The notes below the pieces were generated by a model. The model ran no database searches, was not told the DNA's origin, and saw nothing but the letters and a program-made list of their open reading frames with translations. Below, piece by piece: positions 46,390 to 57,328 of a stretch of 64,000 bases of DNA; within the stretch, counting starts at the first letter, position 1, and each line of letters starts with the position of its first letter. Made by a program: the position numbers and the translations under genes. This DNA is from Bisporella sp. PMI_857 (taxonomy: Eukaryota > Ascomycota > Leotiomycetes > Helotiales > Helotiaceae), in NCBI GenBank assembly GCA_021307315.1, contig JAJSPD010000031.1, forward strand, positions 124,001 through 188,000, in the 5' to 3' direction.

Positions 46390-47334
46390 ATGTTAGGTTC
46401 TGTTAGTACTCGGAAGAAACTAGGAATTCAGCTCAAACTCCAGATACCTTCTCATCTGCCAACGGACGGTATAAACTTCGTGACTCCAAAAAGCCCTGCT
46501 ACTCATGTATGCTTGGGAGGAGTAGCTAGAGTTAGCAGATCAATGAATCTATTCCAATATCCGCAAACACTCCAACTACTACAACACGAGAGACACTACC
46601 TTTTAGCTGCTCTGCAAACCCAGAACAATATAGCTACAGACCTTCTTAGAGAGATCGCTTCTCTGGAGAACATGTTTAGGTGTAATGAGCAGCCTCCCAA
46701 AAAGCGTTCATTGAAAAAACAGTTGGGATGGTTGAGATGTCGTATCAAAGAGGCAGCCTATCAAGAGAACGCTATCATAGCACAACTGGGCCACATAACT
46801 CAAGAAATTCAATCAAGGGAATGGTGTTCTCAAATCCTGCAAGTGCAGCAGAATCAGCTTCAGTATTCCCAAGAATTCAACAACGGCTTTGAGCAGACGA
46901 ATTCTCGTGAGTTACGATCTCAACTTGATCCATTGTCAGCAGTATTTGTACCCCAAGACTACACAGTTCCCTTCTCAACCCAGCAAAGACCACCGCCGCA
47001 TCAACAATGTACACAGAATATCCCCGATATGAATGGCCATATCACTGAGCCAACTGTGGAAAATCTTCCGATGATGAGTACTTTCACGATAGAACAGAGC
47101 GTCGACGAGAGGCCAAGAGGAAAGCCCCATCTCACACATCGCCGCTCCTCAATGAACAATGGCGAATTTGATGTTTTGGCGACGCATACCCCAGCAATCT
47201 CGAAATATCGGAACCACAGCCTACCTGGGAGTCCTACACCCGAGTTTATCAATGGCAGCGAAGCAGATCTGATAAGTCAAAATCTGAACGCAAGTGAGTT
47301 GGGACACTTTAACTTAATACCTTTAAAGGATTGA
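46390..47334 (+). CDS. Hypothetical coiled-coil protein
   Basis: A single-exon frame that I do not recognise. From ATG 46390 it encodes 314 aa. An alternative start at 46543 (MNLFQYPQTLQLL) gives 263 aa and seems equally likely. Residues after the second start look helical and coiled (LQHERHYLLAALQTQNNIATDLL, EIASLENMF, then basic RSLKKQLGWLRCRIKEAA). The C-terminal half is disordered, Q/S/T/P-rich. There is no signal peptide or membrane segment. A TATA box sits 213 bases upstream of 46390. Length and clear coding bias argue for a real gene, possibly restricted to related fungi. Confidence 0.65.
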   Translation: MLGSVSTRKKLGIQLKLQIPSHLPTDGINFVTPKSPATHVCLGGVARVSRSMNLFQYPQTLQLLQHERHYLLAALQTQNNIATDLLREIASLENMFRCNEQPPKKRSLKKQLGWLRCRIKEAAYQENAIIAQLGHITQEIQSREWCSQILQVQQNQLQYSQEFNNGFEQTNSRELRSQLDPLSAVFVPQDYTVPFSTQQRPPPHQQCTQNIPDMNGHITEPTVENLPMMSTFTIEQSVDERPRGKPHLTHRRSSMNNGEFDVLATHTPAISKYRNHSLPGSPTPEFINGSEADLISQNLNASELGHFNLIPLKD

Positions 47335-47565
47335 GTTTTACTATGAAAATCGGTTTGCAGGGAAGTGTCAGGACTATACTGACGGCTGATAAGATTTCTG
47401 GGGAATAAAAAAGTAACCGTATTCGCTTTGTTATGTACTCAGATTTGGTATCCGCGCTTGCAAGCATTATTAGATATCAGAAAGAAAATGTGCATACCAC
47501 TTTTTTTTTCCCTTTTTTTTTTTTTTTTTTTGCGAATGCACACATTCAATTGTGAACCCCTGTTT
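47335..47565. other. Convergent intergenic spacer with long T-tract
   Basis: The 231 bases between two gene 3' ends contain T9-CCC-T19 (47501-47531), a homopolymer tract likely to vary in length and to be error-prone in sequencing. Confidence 0.6.
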
Positions 47566-48369
47566 TTATTGAAATTCGCCAAATTCACCGTCATCGAATC
47601 CCAGATCCTCTATCGATCCAGGTGGAGGTGTCTCGATAGTCTGGCTTAACCTCTTCTGCTTCCGGACTTCTTGAGCACTAGGTGGCGGAGGCAAAAGCCC
47701 TCCTCCTATGCTACCGCCAGGAGGAGGTGGTAATGAGAATGCGCCTAAGTCTTTATTGCCCTCTTCACTCTTTCCTATGTTCCTCCTTCCAAGACCCTTT
47801 CCTCCAATGCTGACAGTTATCGTCTCGCCTTCCTTCAAGCTGAAGTCTTTCTTCTCCTCGACCTTTTCTTGTGCCTTTTCCACTTTCTTACCACCGCTCT
47901 TTCCAGAGTCGTCGATCCCAAGTGTTTTCCTGACTTCCTGCAAAGAAACACTGAAATCAAAAGCTTCGCTCCTCTCCTCAAATCCAATGCCCAATGTCGC
48001 TTTCCTCCCTCCTTCTCCCTCTACCCTGATCGCAAAGAACCTCGATGAGTCCAGAACCTGCTCTACCACACTCGCTGCTTTATATGGAGCGCCAGCAAAC
48101 AGCTGTCCAGTCTTGGGATCCTCAAGCAGGATATCTGCCTTCACCGTTTCCTCATTGTTTGGTCCAGGAATTGCCGTCTCTAGGATCCGCAGACGAGCTG
48201 TAAAGATCTGACGCTTGTTATTGTCTGCGGTCCAAGTTGCTGCTACATAGCCTTTCGTGCTGGTGAGGGGAGGGATGTTGTAAACATGGACTGCCGGCGC
48301 AATGAATAGAATACGCTGAATCGCATCCGCGGGGAGCTTTTTGCCTGTGGTGGGGTCGATCGACTCCAT
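47566..48369 (-). CDS. NECAP-like adaptin-ear-binding coat protein
   Basis: A single exon encodes 267 aa, matching NECAP (DUF1681), an endocytic accessory protein that binds AP-1/AP-2 adaptor complexes on clathrin-coated vesicles. The PH-like NECAP domain covers about residues 15-150. Landmarks are RILFIAPAVHVYNIPP, WTADNNKRQIFTARLRI, VVEQVLDSSRFFAIRV and GFEERSEAFDFSVSLQ. A KEGETITVSI block follows. The tail has proline runs (SLPPPPGG, LLPPPPSA), then an acidic end DDGEFGEFQ that may bind adaptor ears. It is divergent from eIF2B alpha with 360 bases between starts. Confidence 0.95.
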   Translation of the reverse strand: MESIDPTTGKKLPADAIQRILFIAPAVHVYNIPPLTSTKGYVAATWTADNNKRQIFTARLRILETAIPGPNNEETVKADILLEDPKTGQLFAGAPYKAASVVEQVLDSSRFFAIRVEGEGGRKATLGIGFEERSEAFDFSVSLQEVRKTLGIDDSGKSGGKKVEKAQEKVEEKKDFSLKEGETITVSIGGKGLGRRNIGKSEEGNKDLGAFSLPPPPGGSIGGGLLPPPPSAQEVRKQKRLSQTIETPPPGSIEDLGFDDGEFGEFQ

Positions 48370-48729
48370 GATTCGGGGCTGGGTGTGCTATGCAGTTGGG
48401 CGGGCAATACTTCTTGAAGTGACGGTGGCTATGTCTAGGAGGACAAGAGAATCTCAAACTTTTGCCGAAACTCGACGTGGGATTAAGCTTATATTTCAAG
48501 GGTCAAAGACAGCAGTTGAGATTGACATAGCCTTGCTCTCCTCGGCACCAGCTTCTGGAGGAGGGGTGTTTAAGTGGGGCCATACACTTCAGTAACCCCT
48601 GTAGAACCTACCCTGTCATCTCGTACATCCAGGTTGCTTGGGATCACAAAACTTGATAGATATCAAATTCTACCGATTGACTGAATTCCCACCTCACTTT
48701 TAGAATCAAGAATAAATAACCAAGAATCA
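48370..48729. promoter_or_regulatory. Bidirectional promoter, NECAP and eIF2B alpha
   Basis: These 360 bases separate two divergent housekeeping genes. No TATA box is seen, as is common for such genes. Confidence 0.5.
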
Positions 48730-50099
48730 TGGATAGCGAAGCTCCTAGTAAGCAGCAGACCTCACTATCAGTTCAATACACTTTCGCGCCACAACCTTAG
48801 CGGACACTAAGGTCATCGCGCAAGTTCACAAAATTCAGCCTTACTAACAAAAGACATCAGCAGCAGAGCAGACCTTCGAAGGAAGTTCTACACCACCGCC
48901 TCTTCCAGGTCATCCGCCAGCATTGAACAGAATGGCAAGTGTTGGAAATGCTCTACCTCTGGGCAGCAGAGTCAAGGGTTTTGAGTGAACATTGCATTTT
49001 CCTTCCTCACACAAAGACTGACTCATAGCGTAGTATCGTGAAGACATACCATCGATTGATCGCAGAGGACCCTGATCTTACTATGCCAGTCGCCGCGATC
49101 GAAGCGCTCATTGAACTCCTTGCGCAAACTCACTCCGTCACCGTCTTCGAGACTCTCGACCTCATAAAAGCACAATCTGATTATCTTAAATCGCAGATCA
49201 CGAATTCGATATCTTTATCCGCCGGCACAGATCTTTTTCAGCAATACATATATACTTCTATGAAACCCTCCGCTCATGGAAGTTTCGAAGCTGTCAGACA
49301 ACATCTCTTGAGTAGCGGAAGACTATTCGTTAGCAGAGCTAAGGCCGCTAGAGAACGGATTGCTACATACGGTAGAAATTTTGTGAGAGATGGCAGCGTT
49401 GTCTTGACGCATGGAGGATCAAGAGTTGTAGGGGCCTTGCTCAGTAGAGCAGCGGAGGCTAGCGCTAGTGGCGGGAATGTGAGATTCAAAGTCATATATG
49501 TCCTAAACGAAGCACGGAGTACGGAAAGCAGAGCTGTAATCTCCACATTACGAGCCAAGGGTGTCCCTGTAGCGACAATATCAGAAGGCGCAATAGGCTA
49601 TGCTATGGGGAAGGTCGATATGGTAATTGTTGGGGCGGAAGGCGTGGTTGAGAACGGTGGTATCATTTCAAGACTCGGCACATACCAGATTGCTATGCTG
49701 GCAAAAGCAGCAGGGAAACCATTCTACGTCGCCACTGAAAGTCACAAGTTTGTACGACTATATCCGCTAGGACAGTATGATTTAGGCGTTGATCAGGAAG
49801 TTATCAAGTTCACCACAGAAGACGAGAGTTTAAGTGAAGCTGAGAAAACGTTCACCTCCAGAACTCCTGATGGGGAAGAGAAGAAGGAGTATTTTTCCAG
49901 CCAAGTTGCGCCTGAGCGTGTCAAGTCTACATCACCGAACGAAGCGGTGGACTACACAGTAAGTTTCATTTATCTTGTGGTAAAGTTTGCATCCTAACAA
50001 AATTATCAGCCTCCCGCATATATATCTGCCCTAATTACCGAGAATGGTGTTTTGACGCCAAGTGCTGTCAGTGAGGAGTTGATCAATGTCTGGTATTGA
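48730..50099 (+). CDS. GCN3: Translation initiation factor eIF2B subunit alpha
   Basis: A regulatory subunit of the eIF2B guanine-nucleotide exchange complex, which senses phosphorylated eIF2 in the cytosol. Exons are 48730-48748, 48861-48934, 49029-49958 and 50010-50099 (370 aa). Landmarks are IVKTYHRLIAEDPDLTMPVAAIEAL, DGSVVLTHGGSRVV, RFKVIYVLNEARS, GAEGVVENGGIISRLGTYQIA, KPFYVATESHKFVRLYPL and the C-terminal LTPSAVSEELINVWY. The exon 2 end is uncertain. The cleanest join uses a GC donor (GCAAGT at 48935). A GT donor at AGA/GTCAAG (about 48971) would add 12 residues. Both keep the frame. The N-terminal extension before IVKTYH is S/T/P-rich. Confidence 0.93.
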
Positions 50100-52530
50100 G
50101 CCACAACCTGGCCAGAAGCAACCAAGGAGACCTCAGTGGACGAGGATTCGGCCTAGATCATGTCATCTTCATATAATACAGTAGAAGTATTGAAGGTGAT
50201 CAAAGAACGACATCTGGAATCATGATAAATTTAAGGACATATCAGAACGGTGAGCAGAATCGGAGGACTTATCTATATCCCCATTCCCACAAATAGCTGG
50301 GCCAGAGGTGGATATTATATCTGGAGCAAGGCTTTCATGAAATTCAATCTAAGGGGTAGAGCTGAGCATACGCTGAATGTATGTAGGGGAAAGAAAAATA
50401 AATCAAAGCAAGCAATGCAATGCGTATCCCAGATTCCTTGGTCGTTGTCCTATATTTTTTTACCAATTGCGATGTTTCCATGAGCCATGTAATCACAACT
50501 GATGTACCAAATGACTAGGCACATTGAACACATGTCGGTCCACTGCGTAAAAGGGGCTTAAGCGAGTCCAACTTGGCGTGCCCTGAAAGCCGTGAGAACT
50601 ATTGATATAAAAAAAAGTAATAAAAGTGCCGCCGACAAAATATATAGATTCTGTGATCAGGTCACGAGGAAGGAAAATCTCTTTAAACTTGTTCGGGCAT
50701 GAAACATATTGGGACGAAAAAGGAAAAAACTAAGAAGATATACAAAAGTAGAGATTCGCTATTGGCTATACACCTAACTAGTTACTGTCATTTCACAGAT
50801 GCTAGGGCCGCTTCATTCTGATGGATACTTCATAATAAAGGGGCCAAAGATAATTCACTTAGGAAAATGGATAGATGGCTGGGAAACGCCAAGATTACCC
50901 TCGTCAAACGTGGCAATGACTTACCAGCTCAGATGGGTAGACCAGTAGCAGTTTGATTGATTGCATGGCTAAAAATGATATTGCAGAAATTGAAGTTCAA
51001 AATTTAGCGAGCTAATATATTCCTGTTTACGCTGTATCTCGGCCGGCCTAATCATTTTATAATTTTGCCCACAACGATGAGACCACGGAGAGCCGGATAT
51101 CCCTAACCGTCCGCGGCGCCAGCTATGAACGTGCCATCATCAGACTGAGGGTTTGTTTGGAGAGCCAAAGGGAGTCGCAATAGTCGGAATACTACCTTGC
51201 ACTACACGCGCAACGTGGCCGTTTGGCTGGCTAATGAGCAATTCAGCACGACAAAGCCTCAAGGGAGGCGCGTTCAGCACAGGATGGCGCGGCCGGAGGA
51301 CTCGACCAGGCTTGACAGCGTCAGAGGCATTTCCGACCGTACGGTCTTGTTTTGCTGCCGCCGTTTGCCTTACGCCTCGGAGCAATCGCACCACGAATAT
51401 GCCGGTCAGACATAAGGCTTGAAGCGAATACGGGGTAGGATGGGGATGCAGGTAGAGAGCTGCAATAAAGACTATAAGTATTGTCGGCTGTGGGGGGTGA
51501 CCGATGGACACCGTTCAGATCCACATAGGCCGGCGTCGGTTCGGCTAGCCTTTGTCGCGGTTGGTTTCCCTTAGGGCAGACTTGGTGAACCTGTTTGCGA
51601 GCGTGCTGCCTGGCTGCAATCGCGGCGATATAGTACATATATCATATGTAGTCACGGCATTTCAGCCAAAGGCAAATGGATGTGGAAAAATGATTTTACG
51701 GGCTTTCTTCATGGTAGGTACAGCGCGGTCCGCTAGCGTGTCTCATATTCGTTTGTGACCAGAAGCGGTATGGATTGCTTCATGCCATGCCGGATTGCGT
51801 ACAACAAGGAACTTTTTTTTTAAATCTTTCCAATCTCGAGGAGGCACAAGGCGTGTCAGGAAGATCAACGGAAGCAAAAGGGGAGATATCCAGGGGTCCG
51901 TGCTTCAGGCAGATGCGCCAGAGATTTGGAGCGGTTAGCAGCAAAAAGGCGTTTTTCTTTGGAACTAGGAATGCAGGAACAAGCCTGGTGCGTCATTGAG
52001 GCTTTTTAATCTACAAAGGCCAATTTGGCAGGTTTATGTAGATCGTTAGGTTTACGGCCCCGCAAAGAGCTCAGCAGTCTAAATTTAATATCAAATCAAG
52101 TAATATCAAAGCCAACACGAGAGTTGAACGTGGAAAACCTACGATAGATAATCATTGTTCCAAAACAGCTCGCGGTCCAGGATGGGTACAAAGAAACAAG
52201 ATTATTCTAGCTTTGAAATTGACTAACAGGTCAGAAAATGCTAGGGGTATAGGAACGAATCATAGTAATTTGCTTGAATGGTTTATGAAAGGTTTCTACT
52301 TGACAAGAATCTTAATTACAGCCAGATTAAAATATAGATCAGTGAATTATTTCAACATAGTCTAGACCACCATCTTCTTCTGGTCTTGCCGTCTCCATCG
52401 TTGGAAGATCCTCAACCCTCCTACGTTCCTGACATCATCCTTGTTAACCGTGAATTTGTCTTGTGGGGCAGTATGTTGATCGAATACAGTACGCTCTAGA
52501 TACTCTTCAAAGTCCGTATGCTCATCGCAG
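50100..52530. other. Gene-poor region with a GC-rich patch
   Basis: About 2.4 kb without a supported gene. Positions about 51070-51560 are clearly richer in G and C than the AT-rich sequence on either side, and have overlapping frames of about 70-120 codons on both strands. None looks like a known protein. A minus-strand frame 52362-52580 lies just past the end of the C2H2 gene and could be part of its 3' region. Confidence 0.45.
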
Positions 52531-53945
52531 TTATCGTTCCATCTTATCACCATCCCCCGAATAGTCGGATTCAGACTCAAACTCCGCTTCAGACTCAGCT
52601 TCGCACTTGACAGTTTTTATATCCTCATCTTCTGGATCCGGGTCGACTGGATACACCGAGGTGGGCTGATACCAATTCCCATTAAGGTTCGTCAAGTTGT
52701 GCTTTTGCTGCCAATGCTGTTTCGTTTTGGTGTGGTGGGGGTTCATCAGCCTGCAGTTTTGGGGGCAAGGTTCTAAGATGCGGTGGGCTGCTGAATCACT
52801 GACGAGCCCTGGCCGGTAAGAGCCCAACAAGACCAGCTCCGACCACAGGTACATGAATTTGTTGTCGTATTTATCGAAGTCTACTACGGTCACTTTTTTG
52901 AAATACATACCTGCTGCAAAAATGTGTAATCCGTGCACTTTGGTCAGGTGCAAACGGGAGATGGCGCCATCGTCAGACCTTGGACATTCACGCCTACATT
53001 TCTCTATGATTTTGCGCGCCTCGGACGGGCTTGTAAACATCCATTCGGTTTTTGTTGCTAAACGGGAATGAGCGGGATGATGTGTAAGGCCTTGCCGATT
53101 TGGCGGAGGATTTTGGGGCACGGGAGATTCATGTAGCACATCTGTATCATTAGAAGCCGTCTGCGTAGCTTTGGTCTTATTCGTCCCAGGCTCTACCGAA
53201 ACTCGATTCATGCCACTGCAGTCTGTTAGATATAAATAAAGGATTCTAAGAGACCAACTTACACCTTGCTACGGCCACTCGAGCTTGCTCTAATAGTCAG
53301 GTTCATATTGTCATTCTTGATGTGCAGAGACACATGCTATTCATTAAGCTTTGTTAATACACAGATACCTCAGTCTCCCAGAGGAGATAGGACCAAGAAG
53401 CAGTCCGCAAAACTGACCTTTCGCAGGTTTGCAGCTGTTGCAAATTTCTTTTCACAGAAATGGCAAATGTTTTCACATTTCTGGATACAAATCTCGCCAT
53501 ATTGGCCCCATCTTGGGTGTAGGTGACCTCGTCGGCTGCAGGGGAAAGAGGCTGCCGGATTGAGCTCGGCGGATATGTGACTAGCTTGATTTTTCAAAAC
53601 CTCGCAAGAATGAATATTTTGTCCTTGAACACCATTTTCGTGATTGTGATTTTTTGACAAGAACGCTGCTGAGTGATCGCCATAGAAATATTCGGTGCCA
53701 TAGAGCTCTTTGTTTGGTAAATGCCCTTGCTCTATGTTATGGACTGTATGTTGAGAGTCGGTGGCATTGATAGAGGGAGAGAGACCGTTGGTAAGTATTG
53801 CTGAGATGTCATCATTTGGTGATTGCGATGTACTAGAGTCGCGGGGCAAATTCGCATCGAAATTTAGAGAGAACTCGGATGTCATGTTCGATGGTAATGG
53901 CATTTGTCCTTCAGGGAACCATAAGTCCATATGGTCGTCAGCCAT
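52531..53945 (-). CDS. C2H2 zinc-finger protein, putative regulator
   Basis: Exons 53945-53418, 53336-53263 and 53215-52531 encode 428 aa. One classical finger is put together across the first intron: CHFCEKKFATAANLRK on exon 1 and HVSLH on exon 2 give C-x2-C-x12-H-x3-H. A further CIQKC lies just before it and may form part of another site. The N-terminus is acidic and rich in S, N and D (possible activation region). The C-terminus is acidic (VKCEAESEAEFESESDYSGDGD). A CPQNCRLMNPHHTKTKQHWQQKH stretch (residues about 350-372) could be a second, atypical C2H2 site. It is probably a nuclear DNA-binding protein. No target or orthologue is known to me. Confidence 0.78.
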
Positions 53946-54972
53946 TTATAATAAAGACTCGTAAACTATCCCAGGTTGTCAGGATTCTCAACAAATAGAA
54001 AAGAACTCATAAGCTGGAGAATATGCTGAAATAGAATCAACGCTTCGTTCACCATATTTATATGCTTCTACGCAGAGTTAGGTGTCTGTTTCAAGGGTCC
54101 TATTAGTGATAGCTCAGCCAATTGCACACCAGTTCTCCGCACACAGCCACTTATAGGTACCCCCGAGAGCCCAAGTTTATAATTTTATAATATTCAGCGA
54201 AATAATCATTTCACAGGAAAACTTTGTATGTGAAAGATGTGTAAAATTGCTCAAATATTCTTTTTATATTTTCCTTTTCAATTCAACGGTTATCATGGTG
54301 ATAATATAAGGCGAAAGAGGTTAGAAATAGGGGAGGGGATGGGAAATTTGCCCTAAAGTTCGTAGCTTTAACTGCTTATAACTTCTTCAATCAAACGAAA
54401 TTTAAGAAAGTATCTTAGCAAAGTCTAGATAAATTATTAAATATATTCTAATCCCCAAGTTTTGGTGGCAGTTATAGTATAAATTTGTTGAAAACAGTGA
54501 CCGTGAAAAGAGCAGCATTTGGTGTAAACCCATGAAGAAGCAAGGACTTATGTGCACCAAGGCACTTTGGTGTGGCAAGACCTGACAAGTACGACGAACG
54601 CTATAACTATAACTTTAACTTTTTGAAATAACCATAAGCCTTAACGCTCTGAAACTTAAAAATAATGATCAGTAAAAGACTTGCTAATAACTGGCTTTTT
54701 CAAAACTGATTTTAAAATAGTAGATGTTAAGAGTCAATAGCACTTATTTTGCCCTGGTGTATAAGGCTCCCTTCCAACGCTCTAACTGATTTAGAGTCAT
54801 ATGGAGTGATTTTAAACCAGTTTGAACACAAGCATTGATACTTTAGTCTAGTCTAGTCTCGTAGGCCTTTGGATATAAAAACCGTCCTTTGGTAGCTTTG
54901 AATACCATCACTTCTACTACAAATTCTCCATCCTTTTGCAATCTCCATTGACCATACCAAGCCGTGTGAATC
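53946..54972. other. Intergenic with AT-rich block
   Basis: Promoter sequence of the C2H2 gene is followed by an AT-rich block (about 54180-54840). The block has recurring TATAACT/TAACTTT words (54603-54625) and degenerate short repeats such as TCTAG steps (54845-54860). It could be an old transposon remnant. A TATA box (GATATAAAAA) lies at 54873-54882. Confidence 0.4.
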
Positions 54973-55251
54973 ATGCACATCCCTCAGCAACTGAATTCCA
55001 GCTTGACGGCTACCATCTCTCAGCTCGCAACATCCACAACCACCTCCTCAACTCCCGCCATCGAAAAGATCGCCGCGATCGTCGTTGCTCTTGTGAGCAT
55101 CCCGCGTTTCATTGTGGACACAATTGATCTATTTCGCCGATTGAACCGTTGGATAACCAGAGGTAATTCTTCCCCCATGGATAACTCGCTCTCGCAAAGA
55201 AATCTCACGGCTGATAATAGGTTCTCGAAAAGATGCCGTCGCGACGGCTAG
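54973..55251 (+). CDS. Small hydrophobic protein candidate
   Basis: A 92-codon frame starting 100 bases after a good TATA box. The product has an S/T-rich start, then a hydrophobic segment (IEKIAAIVVALVSIPRFIVDTIDLF, about residues 30-54) and a basic tail. No family is recognised. A possible donor (GTAATT, 55161) inside the frame means the gene, if real, might continue through an intron. Weak evidence: length could arise by chance. Confidence 0.28.
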   Translation: MHIPQQLNSSLTATISQLATSTTTSSTPAIEKIAAIVVALVSIPRFIVDTIDLFRRLNRWITRGNSSPMDNSLSQRNLTADNRFSKRCRRDG

Positions 55252-56145
55252 GTCTAGTGAGCGTACCCACTCTGATAGCCCTGAGGCTCTTGTAGCGAGG
55301 GGCGACTGAAAGGAGGCAGGAATAGCGCGAGGATTTGGACCCGCGACCTTTTTAGCGCAGTGGAGCAGGCGAACATGGGGTATACTGGACATACATGTAC
55401 TAAATGGGCCAGCGCACTTGGTTATCGTTTCTGGGCACATAGCTACTGTACTCTGTTTTGGAAACAACGTTTTTTTTTATTTTTTAGACTACTGCTATTC
55501 CTCCGCGTAACATGTAATACTATACTTTGCAAGACTTACGACTTGTGATTTCCAAAAACAACGAGTTTTTAGCTGCTAGCTTTTTATTGATATGGTTGCT
55601 CGGTCTAACTTCGTTTGCTGGATGTTCCAAACTCCCAACTTATCTCTCAGCACTCGAAGCTCACCACACCGCAAGCACGTAAAATAGCAACGCGTATTTC
55701 TATGCTTGGGTGACTTCAGGCTTGTGAGTGAAATGGGTTGTCAAGTTAGCCCAGTTCTCGGTCTGTGGTTGTGCATATTAGAGGTGTGGCGGAAATGAAC
55801 ATAAAAGTACAAGATCCGCCAACAGGACCAAGAAAAGCCCCTGCATGTTGACAGAGCAGGGCTTAAGGGTTAGCATGACTGGTAATGCAGTCAACACCTG
55901 CTAATCATTTATTTGTGACGTAAGATCAAAACCTGAAGGGATCTCTTCTCACAACTGCTTCAGCGTGGAGGAAGCGCTTGAAAATTTAGCTTAGCGAGAT
56001 ATGACACACCCCTGGCTCCGGACGCAGGCTAAGTTGCAGTAGAGAAATCCTTCGATTTAGGTCTTTGGCTTTCTATGGACTGCCAGCATCTATGTCTAGA
56101 GTAATACGTGCATTGAGAAAGCTCTCCCCAATTGACCAATCTCAC
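55252..56145. other. Intergenic with tRNA-like relic
   Basis: No gene. Around 55319-55375 the minus strand resembles the 3' half of a tRNA: an anticodon-arm-like CACTGCGCTAAAAAGG, then GGTCGCGGGTCCAAATCC as T arm. Full arms cannot be formed. It may be a dead tRNA or a tRNA-derived repeat. Confidence 0.4.
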
Positions 56146-57328
56146 CTAGGCACGTCTGGTCCACTCTCCAGCATCTTTGACCCATTCCACCACCGCGGTC
56201 TTCGAGGTGCTGATTTTCAAATTCTTCAACGCCTTCCATCCATCTGCGATCTTCTCAAGCTGCCCTTTCGTGACCAAGCCTGGATCTGCACCTTCTGGCA
56301 GCACACCAATAATATCTATTTCCTCAACTCCTCTCTCTTTCTCTGCTAGGCGCCCAAGAGCCTCCTCCCAGCTTTTTAGCTCAACCGCAATGCTCAAGCT
56401 CTTGACCTTCGGACACTTATCCAAGACATCACTCACTTCTTCCGCTTTGAGAGCGAACATGGACACATCCAGCAGTAGGAGCTCATCTTTAATCTCACCT
56501 ACTAAACCCCGAGCTAACGCTCTGGCTGGCTCGCCCTCCACCACCTTAATCCCTCTTTCCTCGTCATCTACCACCCTTCCCCCTCCTTCCTCCCCCTCTC
56601 CATCGTTTCCTTTTACAATCCTAACGGTAATCCCTACTACCTCCTTTCCCAAGGCGGCCACAAACCCCGCGATGCCCTCCGCACCCAGCGACTCCAGCCA
56701 CCCCTCATCCGAGCGCGTCGTGTAACTCCATTCCAAAACTTTCAGGTTTGCTGCTAGTGCCGGTGAAAGATTATCCCAGAATCCAGCGGGGGCAAAGACG
56801 TCGATTAGATGTAAAGACTTAAGCGAGGGGCCCAGGCGGACCAGGAAGGCCGTGCCATCGTATATGGTGGGCGTAGTAGAGCCGGGGAAGACCTGCTCGT
56901 ACAACGTGAGGGAGGCCAGGGGCGAGAGGCGGGAGCAGAGGGTGGAGAGGAAGTTTGAAGGGCTATTTATGTTATGCCTCCTTTCTTCATTGCCACGTAC
57001 AACGGGGTTGAAACTAACGAGCGGCAATCATGAAAGGGGACCAAAGCGGGGGAGGGGTGGAAGGAAGAGGGAGCACTTACTACCCCAAGGCAAACCCCTC
57101 GAGCGTAAGGCTCGTGATGGAAGGCGGCAGGTCGGGGATCGTGAAGGGCTCTTGAATGAGGGTCCCGTAGTCGTTGATGGGAATATCAGAAGTGAGGATG
57201 AGCGAGGTGAGGCCTGCGGTGAATGCTTCGAGAGGGAAGGTGGGGAGGGTAAATGACTGGAGAGGGATCTGAGCGGCTTGTGCTTGTGCTGGTGCAACCA
57301 GTTCCGGGTTTGCGGATTGAGAAGTCAT
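56146..57328 (-). CDS. LRR/F-box-like fungal protein, function unknown
   Basis: Exons 57328-57081 and 56962-56146 (118-nt intron, phase 2) encode 354 aa. The intron joins EGFALG to YPSNFLSTL, restoring one leucine-rich repeat-like unit. Leucine-rich units recur: LPPSITSLTLEGFALG, LSPLASLTLYEQVF, LGPSLKSLHLIDVFA, LAANLKVLEWSYT, CPKVKSLSIAVEL, GWKALKNLKIST. An acidic G/E-rich loop (GNDGEGEEGGG) interrupts them. This pattern is usual for fungal F-box/LRR-like proteins, but no F-box is visible at the N-terminus. Probably a protein-interaction surface. The start ATG 57328 is the first in frame. Confidence 0.75.

Noticed and set aside
47708..48211. 167-codon plus-strand ORF opposite NECAP
   Set aside because: Antisense shadow of a clear NECAP gene.
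56177..56725. 182-codon plus-strand ORF opposite the LRR-like gene
   Set aside because: S/P/T-rich reverse shadow; the minus strand has the leucine-rich pattern and correct splice junction.
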